Shown here: positions 9,795-18,242 of the stretch, in pieces
Layout: the number at the start of each line of letters is the position of its first letter
Numbering within the stretch: position 1 is the first letter of the stretch
Source of the DNA: Zhihengliuella halotolerans
GTDB lineage: Bacteria > Actinomycetota > Actinomycetes > Actinomycetales > Micrococcaceae
Direction of reading: 5' to 3'
Length of the DNA stretch: 64,000 nt
NCBI RefSeq assembly: GCF_004217565.1
Contig: NZ_SHLA01000001.1
Location: 1,674,001-1,738,000, forward strand
Notes under the pieces: model-generated
What the model was told of the DNA's origin: nothing
Seen by the model: only the letters and a program-made list of their open reading frames with translations
The model's database searches: none
Position numbers and translations under genes: made by a program

Positions 9795-10100
9795 GTCGTC
9801 ACTCCTTCCGGCAGTGGCGGACCGGCCTTCGCGAGGCCGCGGTAACTGCCCTTGTTTTTCGGGTTGATGGCTGTCCACCCCTCGTGGGTGGCGCCCCTGG
9901 CACAGGCCGCTTCTCGGCCCCCGCATCCTGACCGGACGAGCCGGACCGCTGAATGCGCGGTTCACGTTGCCCGGGTTCCAAGAACCGGGCCGGACGTGAA
10001 AACGCTGTACGCGAAGTCAATCGGCCGCACCTCAGCTGACCTCCGCACCCGGAAGGCACGGCAGGACGCATCGAGGCAGACGACTGCACGCACCAGTGTA
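9795..10100 (-). promoter_or_regulatory. Putative rpsB promoter and long structured leader
   Basis: On the minus strand TACACT (10100-10095) is a plausible -10 box, which would give a leader of nearly 300 bases before rpsB. The leader includes an imperfect hairpin spanning 9961-10000 (outer arms TTCACGT/ACGTGAA, inner arms GCCCGGTTC/GAACCCGGGC) and a second hairpin near 9878-9895. No -35 consensus is evident. S2 autoregulation through this leader is inference. Confidence 0.4.
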
Positions 10101-10221
10101 CTACAGCGTGGACCCCGACCTCGGCCCCGACCCGACGTCCACAGGCTGCCGTTCGAGTCACCTCGTCCACACCGTACGACGACGCCGCGCCCGGGTGACG
10201 CCGCCGTGGCACGCTCGTGCC

Positions 10222-10776
10222 ATGAACCACGCACCATCGCACCGGAGATACCGCCGCGCGCCGGCAGTCGCCGCGCTGACGGCCATGCTCGCCGTGTTGA
10301 TCTCGGTCCCTTCAGCGACCGCGGACGTCTCTCGCGGCGACTCGCCCCCGGCGGCCGACTGGGAGTGGCCGGTCGGGGACGCTGCCTCACCGCCGCGCGT
10401 CGCGCGCGGTTTCGAGGAGCCGGAGTCGGTCTGGGGGCCCGGGCACCGTGGCGCCGACCTGGTCGTGGACCGCGGAGTGGAGGTCCGCTCCCCCGCCGCG
10501 GGCACGGTCGCCTTCGTCGGAGTCGTCGTCGACCGCCCGGTCCTCAGCATCGACCACGGCAACGGGCTGCGCACCAGCCTCGAACCGGTCCGGGCTCACG
10601 CGCAGGTCGGAGACGCCGTGTCCGGAGGCGAGATCGTCGGCACCGTTGCCGCGGGCGGGCACTGCGGCGCGGGCTGCCTCCACTGGGGGTTGCGACTCGA
10701 CGGGGTCTACATCGACCCGCTGCCGACCGTCAGGGACCTGCGACCGTCGATCCTCTGGCCCCTTCCGGACGGGTGA
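10222..10776 (+). CDS. Secreted M23-family metallopeptidase (LytM-like)
   Basis: The 184-residue protein has a basic N-terminus and a signal peptide (hydrophobic to about residue 33, ending SATADV). A compact M23 domain follows, with GHRGADLVV (zinc ligand His and Asp) and the motif HCGAGCLHWG, where His of LHWG is the catalytic ligand. Such domains cleave peptidoglycan cross-bridges, or act as activators when degenerate; here the first His of the usual HxH is Cys, a form common in actinobacterial relatives. ATG 10222 was chosen because the signal peptide follows it; no strong ribosome binding site is visible. Its 3' end overlaps the convergent glycosyltransferase gene by 47 bases. Confidence 0.85.
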   Translation: MNHAPSHRRYRRAPAVAALTAMLAVLISVPSATADVSRGDSPPAADWEWPVGDAASPPRVARGFEEPESVWGPGHRGADLVVDRGVEVRSPAAGTVAFVGVVVDRPVLSIDHGNGLRTSLEPVRAHAQVGDAVSGGEIVGTVAAGGHCGAGCLHWGLRLDGVYIDPLPTVRDLRPSILWPLPDG

Positions 10777-12001
10777 CGCGGCGGTAGACCTCCATCATCT
10801 TCGAGGTCTGCCGGCTCTGCATCAGCTGGTCGGCGCCGGTGGCCCGCCAGCGCCGACCGGCCCCGATCTGGGCCACGGCGCCGGAGATGGCGCCGGCGAG
10901 GCCGGCCACCGTGTCGTCCGGGGTCAGCCAGTAACTGCCACCGGGAAGATCCGCGGCGATCCGGTGGTCGCTGAGGATCGTCGGGGTGCCCAGGGCCGCC
11001 GCCTCGAACACCGTCATGCCCTGGGTCTCGAACCCGATGGACGTCTGGACGAGCGCATCCGCGGCTGCCAGTTCGGCGAGCATCTGCTCGTAGGTGACCT
11101 TGCCGCGGAACACGAATCGCGGACCGCCGGCGCGGCTGGCACTCATGGGCAGGTGGCGGGCGACCAGCGATTCGGCCTTCGCGCGCTGTGCTCCGTCGCC
11201 GAAGACATGCACATCGACACCCTGCTTCGAGGCGAGGACCGCCTCGAGGAACGGGATGAGGCGCTTTTCGGGGCTGAACCGGCCCGTCCAGACGAGCCGA
11301 ATGCGGTCGTCGTGCTCGCCCCGTGCCGGCGGGGAGGCGATCAAGTCGCGGGCGATGTCGTCGTCGAGGCCCGTGGGGACGACGTCGATGTCGTCGAAGA
11401 CGTTGTGCTCCTCGAGGAGCGAGGCGAAGTGCGTGGACGGCGCCGTGACCGCCGCGGCGGCATCGGTGAATCCACGCAGGTACGTCCAGGCGTCCTTCGG
11501 CACGGGACCCTGCAAACGCATCAGCCGGTGCTGGGCCAGACCGAAGCCGCGCTGGACGAGCCACGGCAGCGGCACAGTGGCCGCCAGCCCGACGTCTAGC
11601 CGGTTGTGCATCGTGTGGACGACGGGTGTCCCGTGGCGCTGGGCGAATCGGTAGCCGATGACGGCGCCCCAGAAATCGGCCTGGATATGCACGACGTCGA
11701 CCGGCGGCCAGCCGTCGAGGGCGCGGTCCAGTCGGGCGTCGAGCCGGCGGGTCGGCACGCTGAGGGAGTATTCGCCCGGCCCGAGCGGTACCCCCGGCAG
11801 CTCGATCACAGACGGCATCGCGGGCTGTTCTTCGTGTCCGAGGCGGCGCCGGGCGGGAGCGACGATCGTGACACGGTGGCCGAGCCGTTCGAGGAAGCGC
11901 TGCTGCAGCAGGACTGAGGTCTGCATGCCGCCGAGCGTTCCGGGGTGCTGGTCGGCGAAGACCGCGATGTGCAGGGCGGGCGCCTGCGAGCTTTCTGCCA
12001 T
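10730..12001 (-). CDS. GT4-type glycosyltransferase
   Basis: The 423-residue protein has the two-Rossmann GT-B architecture. An N-terminal acceptor half has a glycine-rich loop (GTLGGMQTSV), and the C-terminal donor half has WTGRFSPEKRLIPFLEA and the E-x7-E-like sugar-nucleotide motif IGFETQGMTVFEAAALG. The family includes mannosyl- and glucosyltransferases acting on lipids or polysaccharides. The start ATG 12001 gives the beta-strand HIAVFADQ soon after. It lies downstream of tRNA-Ile and a second GT4 gene, so a shared role in glycolipid or envelope glycan synthesis is possible but unproven. Confidence 0.85.
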   Translation of the reverse strand: MAESSQAPALHIAVFADQHPGTLGGMQTSVLLQQRFLERLGHRVTIVAPARRRLGHEEQPAMPSVIELPGVPLGPGEYSLSVPTRRLDARLDRALDGWPPVDVVHIQADFWGAVIGYRFAQRHGTPVVHTMHNRLDVGLAATVPLPWLVQRGFGLAQHRLMRLQGPVPKDAWTYLRGFTDAAAAVTAPSTHFASLLEEHNVFDDIDVVPTGLDDDIARDLIASPPARGEHDDRIRLVWTGRFSPEKRLIPFLEAVLASKQGVDVHVFGDGAQRAKAESLVARHLPMSASRAGGPRFVFRGKVTYEQMLAELAAADALVQTSIGFETQGMTVFEAAALGTPTILSDHRIAADLPGGSYWLTPDDTVAGLAGAISGAVAQIGAGRRWRATGADQLMQSRQTSKMMEVYRRVTRPEGARGSTVAGP

Positions 12002-12117
12002 CGGTGCCTTTCGCGTTACGGCGGCGGCCGGGGCCAGGAGGCCCGGCCGCCGCCACGGTGAACGGGCCGGCCCCGGCGGGTGCGTCGCGCGGACGCGCAC
12101 GCCGGAGCGAGCCTCGG

Positions 12118-12191
12118 TAGGGCGAGTGGGGCTTGAACCCACGACCAAAGGATTATGAGTCCTCTGCTCTGACCAACTGAGCTATCGCCCC
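12118..12191 (-). tRNA. tRNA-Ile2 (CAT anticodon)
   Basis: The minus strand folds as a cloverleaf: acceptor GGGGCGA with TCGCCCT, D-loop TAGCTCAGTTGGTCAGAGC, T-loop GGTTCAAGC. The anticodon loop CTCATAA gives CAT. The flanking anticodon stem GGA..TCC, together with CTCATAATC, is typical of the tRNA-Ile whose C34 is changed to lysidine rather than of elongator Met. CCA is not encoded (CCG follows). Confidence 0.88.
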
Positions 12192-12273
12192 GAACCGCTG
12201 CCGCCCGGGCAGCGAACCCATCCTACTATCGGTTCCCTGCCCGCGCGTCGCGGCTGCGGCGACCGGCCGGGTT

Positions 12274-13461
12274 TCAGCTGGCGACCGTCGTGGGGTCGGC
12301 GCCGCGGTAGATCGCCTCGAAGGTATCCATCGTCTTGTCCTGGCTGTGCTTGGCGGCCTTGTCGTGACCCGCCGCGCCCATACGCCGGCTCCCCTCCTCG
12401 TCCAGGGCCAGAATCCGGTCCAGCTTTTCCGCGAGGTCCGCGGCGTCACCCGGCGTGAAGAGGTAGCCGTTGACCCCGTCGTCGACAAGGTGCGGCAACG
12501 CCATCGCGTCAGCGAGGACGACCGGACGCGACGCCGAGAGCGCCTCGAGCGTCACCAGCGACTGCAATTCGGCGGTGCCGGGCTGGCAGAAGACGTCGGC
12601 GGCGAGATAGGCGCTGCGCAGCTGGGCGTCGTCGACGTGCCCACGGAAGTGCACGCGGTCCCCGACTCCGGCGGCTGCCGCGCGCTCCTCGAGCGGCTGC
12701 CGTTGCTCACCGCCGCCGATCACCTCCAAGTGGGGCTCCGGCGTCGTGTTGGTCAACGCGAGGGCGTCGATCAGGATGTCGATGTTCTTCTCGACGGCCA
12801 GGCGTCCGACGAAGAGCACCGTCGGGTGGTCCCTCCGTTCGACCTGCTCGCCGGGTGCCTGTTCGTAGTGTGCGGAATCGATGCCGTTGGACAGCGGCAG
12901 GATCCGGTCGAGCCCGGCGTAGCGGCGCATGGCGTCGGCGGCCAGAGGCGTTGGCGTCGTGACGACGTCCGCCTTACCCATGATCTTGCCCATGTCGCGC
13001 CACGAGTTCTTCGCGACGACGCGCTTGAACCACTTCGGGAACGGCAGGAACGGGTCCAGGTTCTCGGGCATGAAGTGGTTCGTGGCGACGAGCCGGATGC
13101 CGCGCTTGCGTGCCTGATTCACGGCGGCCTGCCCGATCATGTAATGGCACTGGACGTGAACGACGTCGGGGCGGACCTCATCGAGGATCCGTGCGAGATC
13201 ACGCGAGGCGCGCCAGGGAAGGCAGACCCGCAGCGTCTCGTGGGTCGGGACGCTGTGGGAGGCGATCCGGTGGACCGTGGCCTCCTCCTGGACGTCGACG
13301 CGGCTGGGCCCGGAGCAGTTCCGCGCCGCGACGATGTGCACTTCGTGGCCCCTGGCGAGCATCGCCGTCGCCAATCGGTAGCAGAAGACCGCGGCCCCGT
13401 TCACGTCCGGGGGGTATGTATCTGCGGCGATCAGGATTTTCAGGGGTTTTTCACCGGTCAC
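12274..13461 (-). CDS. GT4-type glycosyltransferase (glycolipid synthase-like)
   Basis: The roughly 395-residue GT-B protein contains DTYPPDVNGAAVFCYRLA (N-terminal glycine-rich acceptor loop), HVQCHYMIG, LFVGRLAVEKNIDILIDAL and the donor-site motif GTAELQSLVTLEALSASRP. Relatives include diacylglycerol glucosyl- and phosphatidylinositol mannosyltransferases. A TTG at 13470 overlaps the previous stop as TTGA, but AAGGAG sits only two bases before it, so GTG 13461 with an 11-base spacing is preferred. It follows the transporter-like and phosphatidyltransferase genes on the same strand, so this may be a lipid or glycolipid unit. Confidence 0.85.
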   Translation of the reverse strand: MTGEKPLKILIAADTYPPDVNGAAVFCYRLATAMLARGHEVHIVAARNCSGPSRVDVQEEATVHRIASHSVPTHETLRVCLPWRASRDLARILDEVRPDVVHVQCHYMIGQAAVNQARKRGIRLVATNHFMPENLDPFLPFPKWFKRVVAKNSWRDMGKIMGKADVVTTPTPLAADAMRRYAGLDRILPLSNGIDSAHYEQAPGEQVERRDHPTVLFVGRLAVEKNIDILIDALALTNTTPEPHLEVIGGGEQRQPLEERAAAAGVGDRVHFRGHVDDAQLRSAYLAADVFCQPGTAELQSLVTLEALSASRPVVLADAMALPHLVDDGVNGYLFTPGDAADLAEKLDRILALDEEGSRRMGAAGHDKAAKHSQDKTMDTFEAIYRGADPTTVAS

Positions 13462-13466
13462 GGTGG

Positions 13467-14366
13467 TCAAGACTCCTTGGGGTTGGGTATCTCAGCGCGG
13501 CGATGATGCGCGTCTGGATGATGTCGTGAAAGCGCGATGACGCCCACGATAGCAATGGCGGCGAACCCCGCCATGGACATCGCCACGACGGCGGGGACAT
13601 CGGGTCGTAGCTCACGTAAGACGGCGATCCCGATCGCGATCCCGACCATGGGATCGATCACGGTCAGACCGGCGATCACGAGGTCGGGCGGACCACACGA
13701 ATAGGCGTTCTGAACGAAATAGCTGCCGAGCAGACAGGCGACGACGACCGCGACGACGACGAGCCAGGAGACGTTGGCAAAGAAACGGCCTTGCGACTGG
13801 ATCAGACCGATCGCGAGGGTCCGCACGAGCACCGCGACGAACCCGAAGAGGACGCCCGCCCCCATGATGTAGAAGAAGGCGTTGGGCCGGTGGCGCAGGG
13901 CGACGGCGATGGAGCCGAAGACCGCGACCGCCACCGCGAGCAGCAGGACGGTGATCAGCTCCTCGCGGGCGCTGATCGTCGGGTGCGGGTCGGTGACCTG
14001 GATCGCCAGCAGCACGAACCCGATGCTGCCGCCGACGCACGCGATGATCGCGAGGAAGGTCGGTCGGTTGAGCCGGATGCCGACCTCGCGGGCGTGCACG
14101 ACGGTGGTGATGACGAGTGCGATCGCCCCGATCGGCTGGACGACGGTCAACGGGGCCGAGGCCAGCGCGTACACGTTCAAAACGATGCCGACGCCCATGA
14201 GCGCCAACCCGAGCACCCAGCGCGGGTTGGCCAGCAGGCGGAGGATGCCCCGGTAGCCGAGATTGAGGCCACCGGTCGTGGAGCGGACGGCCACGCCCTG
14301 CCGCTGGGCGCCGAACGCGAGGAAGAACGCCGCGATGACCGCACAGCAGACGGCTAGCCAGACCAT
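13467..14366 (-). CDS. DMT-type multi-pass membrane protein
   Basis: The 299-residue protein has about nine to ten hydrophobic segments and the pattern of drug/metabolite transporter permeases: LASAPLTVVQPIGAIALV in the first half, and VIAGLTVIDPMVGIAIGIAVL in the second half, two related repeats. The open frame continues upstream through the previous gene, but ATG 14366, overlapping the phosphatidyltransferase stop by 13 bases, starts just at the first helix. A role in moving a lipid-linked sugar or a metabolite for the flanking glycosyltransferases is possible; the substrate is unknown. Confidence 0.78.
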   Translation of the reverse strand: MVWLAVCCAVIAAFFLAFGAQRQGVAVRSTTGGLNLGYRGILRLLANPRWVLGLALMGVGIVLNVYALASAPLTVVQPIGAIALVITTVVHAREVGIRLNRPTFLAIIACVGGSIGFVLLAIQVTDPHPTISAREELITVLLLAVAVAVFGSIAVALRHRPNAFFYIMGAGVLFGFVAVLVRTLAIGLIQSQGRFFANVSWLVVVAVVVACLLGSYFVQNAYSCGPPDLVIAGLTVIDPMVGIAIGIAVLRELRPDVPAVVAMSMAGFAAIAIVGVIALSRHHPDAHHRRAEIPNPKES

Positions 14367-14995
14367 GGGCCGCCAGCCGGGACGGCGCCGTCCCCGTCGC
14401 GTTCGCGCCGCCACTTGCGGATGGCGGCGACGAAGTACCCGACGGCCGCCACGATGTGCAGCGCGCAGCCGAACGCCAGCACGAGGGTGGCGACGCCGTC
14501 GAACACGGGGTTCTTGATCGACTCGACCTGGCCGAGCAGAAGCAGCGGCGCGCCGAGCAGCAGGATCGCCGTCCGGACCTTGCCGATCACGCTCACAGGC
14601 AGCTCGGGGCTGCCCCGGAAGAGGATGAGAGCGGTCAGGATCAGGACGATGTCCGGGATCAGGATCGAGTAGACCAGCCAAGAGGGAGCGATGCCCGCGA
14701 CGACGAAGGTGATCGCGACGACGAACAGCGAGATCCGGTCCGCCACGGGGTCCAACCAGGCTCCCACCGTGGACATCTGGTCGAAGCGGCGGGCGACATA
14801 GCCGTCGATCCAATCCGTGGAACCGAGGAAGGCCAGTACGGCGGTCGCCCACGCGAACTCGGATTCGGCGACCAACCAGACGAAGACGGGGACTAGACAG
14901 AACCTCGAGACGGTGATGATGTTGGGCGCCGTCCAGAACGTCGTGAGTAGGCGATACTCGAAATCATCCCGCGTACCCGCCCCGATGAACCGCAC
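14354..14995 (-). CDS. CDP-alcohol phosphatidyltransferase
   Basis: The 213-residue membrane enzyme carries the complete family motif D-x2-D-G-x2-A-R-x8-G-x3-D-x3-D (from DWIDGYVARR to DPVADR, about residues 61-88), which binds CDP-diacylglycerol and metal. It transfers a phosphatidyl group to an alcohol such as glycerol-3-phosphate or inositol phosphate; which one is not clear from the motif. The start is GTG 14995, with GGGGGA four bases upstream. It is the first gene of a set with the DMT-type protein and GT4 enzyme downstream. Confidence 0.88.
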   Translation of the reverse strand: MRFIGAGTRDDFEYRLLTTFWTAPNIITVSRFCLVPVFVWLVAESEFAWATAVLAFLGSTDWIDGYVARRFDQMSTVGAWLDPVADRISLFVVAITFVVAGIAPSWLVYSILIPDIVLILTALILFRGSPELPVSVIGKVRTAILLLGAPLLLLGQVESIKNPVFDGVATLVLAFGCALHIVAAVGYFVAAIRKWRRERDGDGAVPAGGPWSG

Positions 14996-15017
14996 TTTTC
15001 CCCCTAACCGGTTCCCG

Positions 15018-15704
15018 CTACTTCTGTTCGGTTCCGCCAGATCCCGGGCGGAACTTCTGCAGCCGCTCCTTGAGACCGTACGCCTTTTCGGCGGTCTTCT
15101 CCGCGCTGCTGGCCTGCTTGCCGAGCCGGTCGCGCAGCTCGGCCAGGTGCGCGCGTCGAGCCTCGGAGCGGGCCTTGAGATCGGCGTAGCTGAGGTCTTC
15201 CTTCTCGGCCTGCTTCTTCTCCTTCTCGGCTTCCTTCTCCGCCTTCAGCCGCTCCTTCTCCTCCTTGGAGACCTCGGGCTTGTCGAGGGTGCTCACGTCG
15301 AACGCGCTGCCTTCCTTGAGGATCCCGAGATCGTGTTTGACGCCACGCAGGGCGTCCTCCGGCACGAGCGGCATGGCCTTCTTTACCTTGGGGATAGCGA
15401 TCGCGACGAGGATCAGGATCAGCAGCAGGAAGAAGGCGGCGACGACGAGGGCGGCGAGCCATGCCGGCATGACCTCAGCCAGGCCCATGATGCCGGCGAC
15501 GAGGAGCGAGATGCCCATGACGGACAGGAAGAACAGCGCGGCGACGGCCAGCCCGGCCGCGACTCCCACGTTAATGCCCTTGGCCTTGAGCTGGCGCAGC
15601 GCGAGCTGAATCTCATCGTTGATCTGCTTGGGCACCAGACGGCCCAGGTCTTTGATCACGCTGATCGGCGAAGCTCCCCGACGTCCTGTCTCGGTTCCTG
15701 ACAT
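15018..15704 (-). CDS. Actinobacterial Holin-X family membrane protein
   Basis: The 228-residue protein has an N-terminal segment SVIKDLGRLVPKQINDEIQL, two close membrane helices (about residues 48-70 and 75-105) and a long charged helical tail rich in Lys/Glu (residues 140-225), probably a coiled coil. This fits the Holin-X family (PF07332), chromosomal actinobacterial proteins that resemble phage holins but are not part of a prophage here. The function is unknown. ATG 15704 has GGAGGAA upstream. The gene lies between the tRNA-Asn terminator and the phosphatidyltransferase. Confidence 0.82.
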   Translation of the reverse strand: MSGTETGRRGASPISVIKDLGRLVPKQINDEIQLALRQLKAKGINVGVAAGLAVAALFFLSVMGISLLVAGIMGLAEVMPAWLAALVVAAFFLLLILILVAIAIPKVKKAMPLVPEDALRGVKHDLGILKEGSAFDVSTLDKPEVSKEEKERLKAEKEAEKEKKQAEKEDLSYADLKARSEARRAHLAELRDRLGKQASSAEKTAEKAYGLKERLQKFRPGSGGTEQK

Positions 15705-15770
15705 GAATTGCTTCCTCCGTCGTCACTGCGGCCCTTCTAAGGCCGTTGTCCTAGACAAAGCTACCAAATG

Positions 15771-15813
15771 AAAGAGGCCGGGTCCCCGCGCTATTTATGC
15801 GCGGGGCCCGGCC
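15771..15813 (-). terminator. Terminator of first tRNA-Asn
   Basis: A GC-rich stem of about 15 pairs (15776-15791 with 15799-15813) is followed on the minus strand by TCTTTCATTT, directly downstream of the tRNA gene at 15821-15893. Confidence 0.8.
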
Positions 15814-15820
15814 GTGTCCG

Positions 15821-15893
15821 CTCCCCCGACTGGACTCGAACCAGTAACCCTTCGATTAACAGTCGAATGCTCTGCCAATTGAGCTACGGGGGA
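15821..15893 (-). tRNA. tRNA-Asn (GTT)
   Basis: The minus strand gives acceptor TCCCCCG paired with CGGGGGA, D-arm TAGCTCAATTGGCAGAGC, anticodon stem-loop TTCGACTGTTAATCGAA (anticodon GTT) and T-loop GGTTCGAGTCC. It is identical to the copy at 16091-16163. Confidence 0.95.
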
Positions 15894-16051
15894 AAGAAGC
15901 GTCCACAACTTTAGCAGGGGAAAACCCGGAACCGAAAATCAGGGTTCCCTGATCCGTGTCGAAGCGCAAACGCGCCGAGCTCCAGAGGCGAAACCGGCCG
16001 CAGCGCGCCCGTCCACGCACCGCTCGCCGCACACTCCGGCCCGTGGGCATG

Positions 16052-16082
16052 AAAAATCCCGGCCTCACTAGGTGAGACCGGG
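16052..16082 (-). terminator. Terminator of second tRNA-Asn
   Basis: A stem (16058-16068 with 16072-16082, one mismatch) is followed on the minus strand by ATTTTTC, directly downstream of the tRNA at 16091-16163. Confidence 0.8.
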
Positions 16083-16090
16083 AATATGAG

Positions 16091-16163
16091 CTCCCCCGAC
16101 TGGACTCGAACCAGTAACCCTTCGATTAACAGTCGAATGCTCTGCCAATTGAGCTACGGGGGA
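16091..16163 (-). tRNA. tRNA-Asn (GTT), second copy
   Basis: The sequence is identical to the tRNA-Asn at 15821-15893, 270 bases away in the same orientation, with its own terminator. A local duplication is the simplest explanation, but the spacers between the copies differ. Confidence 0.95.
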
Positions 16164-16251
16164 AAGCAACGCGTACAACTCTACAACACGATCGACGGAA
16201 TCCGAAAATCGGGTCGGGCTCCCTCTCGCACCGCCCCGCGCCGGGCCCCAA

Positions 16252-18168
16252 TCACTCCTCGCGCAGCGACCGGCGGCGAATCTCCAGTTCCATCAGCTCC
16301 CGGTTGATGCGCTGGAACTCCTCCGGGTCCGCGGACGGCTCCATGCGTTGCAGCCGGCCGATGAGCTCCGCCTTGAGGTGGGTGATCTGCAGCTCGAAGA
16401 GCCGGTTCATGATGTCCCGGCAGTACCGGGCCAGCGCCTCATCGGAGTGCGCCGGCAACGGGCGCACAGCCAGCTCCGAGACGAGCGAGCGCAGCGGGTC
16501 CGGGACCTCCTGGCGCACGGCCTCCACCCAGCGCGACGGCGACACCCCCGAGGCGCCGGCGGCACGGATCGCCGCATGGATCGCCGCGTGGGCCGGGGCC
16601 AGGAACCGCGCTTCATAGAACGCCTGCCACTGTTCGGGCGTAAGCATCGCCGGCTGCTGCAGCACGACCTCGAGCGATTCGCGCTCCATCCGCGTCACCG
16701 GGTCCCGCGGGTCGGGCAGCTCGAAGGCCGGCTGAGCGCCAGCCTCCTGGCCGACACCACCCGCCTGAGCGTGCTGGCCGGATCCGTGCGACGACGTCGC
16801 GTCGCCGCCGCGCTCAGAACCGCGACCGCCGCCCTGCCGCGACCGCCGCCCGGCCGAGGAGACGGCGCGATTCACGTCATCCATGTCCATACCGAGCCAA
16901 CCGGCGAGCTCGCGCGTGTAGGCGGGGCGCATCGCGGCATCGCGGATCTCGGCGACGATCGGCGCGGAGGCGCGCAGGGCCTGGACGCGGCCCTCGACGG
17001 TGTTCAGGTCGTGATTCTTCAGGCCCGCCTTGATGGCGAACTCGAACAAAGGGCGCTTCGCCGCGATCAGCTCGCGGACGGCCTCCGGCCCGCGCTGCTG
17101 GCGCAGGTCGCACGGGTCGGCCCCGCTCGGCTCGACGGCGACGTAGGTCTGCGCGATGAAGCGCTGGTCCTCTTCGAAGGCGCGCAACGCGGCCTTCTGC
17201 CCGGCTGCGTCGCCGTCGAAGGTGAAAACGACCTCACCGCCGGTACCGTCGTCCTGCAGGAGCCGGCGGGCGATCTTGATGTGGTCCGCGCCGAAGGCGG
17301 TGCCGCACGTGGCGACGGCGGTGCCCACGCCGGAGAGGTGGCACGCCATGACGTCCGTGTACCCCTCGACGACGATCAACTGGCGGTTCCTGGTGATCTC
17401 GCGTTTGGCGAGGTCCACCCCGTAGAGGACCTGGGACTTCTTGTAGAGCTGGGTCTCGGGCGTGTTCAGGTACTTCGGCCCTTTGTCGTCCTCGTGCAGT
17501 TTGCGCGCGCCGAATCCGATCGTCGCGCCCGTGAGGTCGCGGATCGGCCAGATCAGGCGGCCGCGGAAGCGGTCGTAGATGCCGCGCTGCCCCTCCGAGA
17601 ACATGCCCGTGTGGGTGAGCTCCTCGTCGTTGAACCCCTTGCTGCGCAGGTGTTTCAGAAGGTGGTCCCACCCCTGGGGCGCGTAGCCGACGCCGAATTG
17701 CTCGGCTGCGGCCTGGTCGAACCCGCGCCCGGTCAGGAACTGCCGGGCGATGGAGGCTTCCGGGCTGCCGAGCTGGTGGCGGAAATACTCCTCGGCGAGC
17801 TTGTGCGCGTCGAGCAGCCGCTGGCGGCGGCCGACTTCCTGCCGGCTCGGGCCGTGCCCGCCGTCCTCGTAGCGCAGCTCGTAGCCGAGTTTCGCGGCGA
17901 GCTGCTCGACGGTCTCGGTGAAAGTCGTGTGGTCCATCTTCTGGATGAAGGAGATGACGTCGCCCGACTCGCCGCAGCCGAAGCAGTGGAACGACCCGAC
18001 CTGCGGCCGCACGTGGAAGGAGGGGCTGCGCTCGTCGTGGAAGGGGCAGAGCCCCTTGTACGATCCGACGCCGGCCGAGCGGAGCGTGACGTAGCCCTCG
18101 ACGACGTCCTTGATGTTGGTCCGCGCCCGGACCTCGTCGATGTCTTCGCGTTTAATCAGGCCGGCCAT
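16252..18168 (-). CDS. dnaG: DNA primase
   Basis: DnaG lays RNA primers for replication. The 638-residue protein has the CHC2 zinc finger (residues about 38-64, CPFHDE ... FHCFGCGESG), the catalytic TOPRIM domain (VVEGYTDVMA, later DGDAAG), and a C-terminal DnaB-binding helical region. The linker around residues 430-480 is rich in Gly, Ser and Gln, as in actinobacterial primases. It follows dgt, and both are on the minus strand. TATCCT (18181-18176) lies seven bases before the ATG, which suggests a leaderless transcript of its own. Confidence 0.97.
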   Translation of the reverse strand: MAGLIKREDIDEVRARTNIKDVVEGYVTLRSAGVGSYKGLCPFHDERSPSFHVRPQVGSFHCFGCGESGDVISFIQKMDHTTFTETVEQLAAKLGYELRYEDGGHGPSRQEVGRRQRLLDAHKLAEEYFRHQLGSPEASIARQFLTGRGFDQAAAEQFGVGYAPQGWDHLLKHLRSKGFNDEELTHTGMFSEGQRGIYDRFRGRLIWPIRDLTGATIGFGARKLHEDDKGPKYLNTPETQLYKKSQVLYGVDLAKREITRNRQLIVVEGYTDVMACHLSGVGTAVATCGTAFGADHIKIARRLLQDDGTGGEVVFTFDGDAAGQKAALRAFEEDQRFIAQTYVAVEPSGADPCDLRQQRGPEAVRELIAAKRPLFEFAIKAGLKNHDLNTVEGRVQALRASAPIVAEIRDAAMRPAYTRELAGWLGMDMDDVNRAVSSAGRRSRQGGGRGSERGGDATSSHGSGQHAQAGGVGQEAGAQPAFELPDPRDPVTRMERESLEVVLQQPAMLTPEQWQAFYEARFLAPAHAAIHAAIRAAGASGVSPSRWVEAVRQEVPDPLRSLVSELAVRPLPAHSDEALARYCRDIMNRLFELQITHLKAELIGRLQRMEPSADPEEFQRINRELMELEIRRRSLREE

Positions 18169-18181
18169 GCCTTACAGGATA
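18169..18181 (-). promoter_or_regulatory. Candidate leaderless promoter of dnaG
   Basis: TATCCT at 18181-18176 on the minus strand fits TANNNT and is exactly seven bases from the dnaG ATG at 18168. The only purine-rich element (AAGG) is one base from the start and too close to work as a ribosome binding site. Confidence 0.5.
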
Positions 18182-18242
18182 CTGCCCGCAGGAGGCCGGA
18201 CCTGACGTTTTCCACAGCCTCCGCTGCGGGCGGACGGCTCCG

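Noticed and set aside
15018-15704. Prophage remnant suggested by the holin-like gene
   Set aside because: Holin-X proteins are normal chromosomal genes in actinobacteria, and no other phage gene, integrase or attachment repeat is nearby.
15821-16163. tRNA-Asn pair as attachment sites of an integrated element
   Set aside because: Only 270 bases lie between the copies, with no integrase or cargo; each copy is complete with its own terminator.
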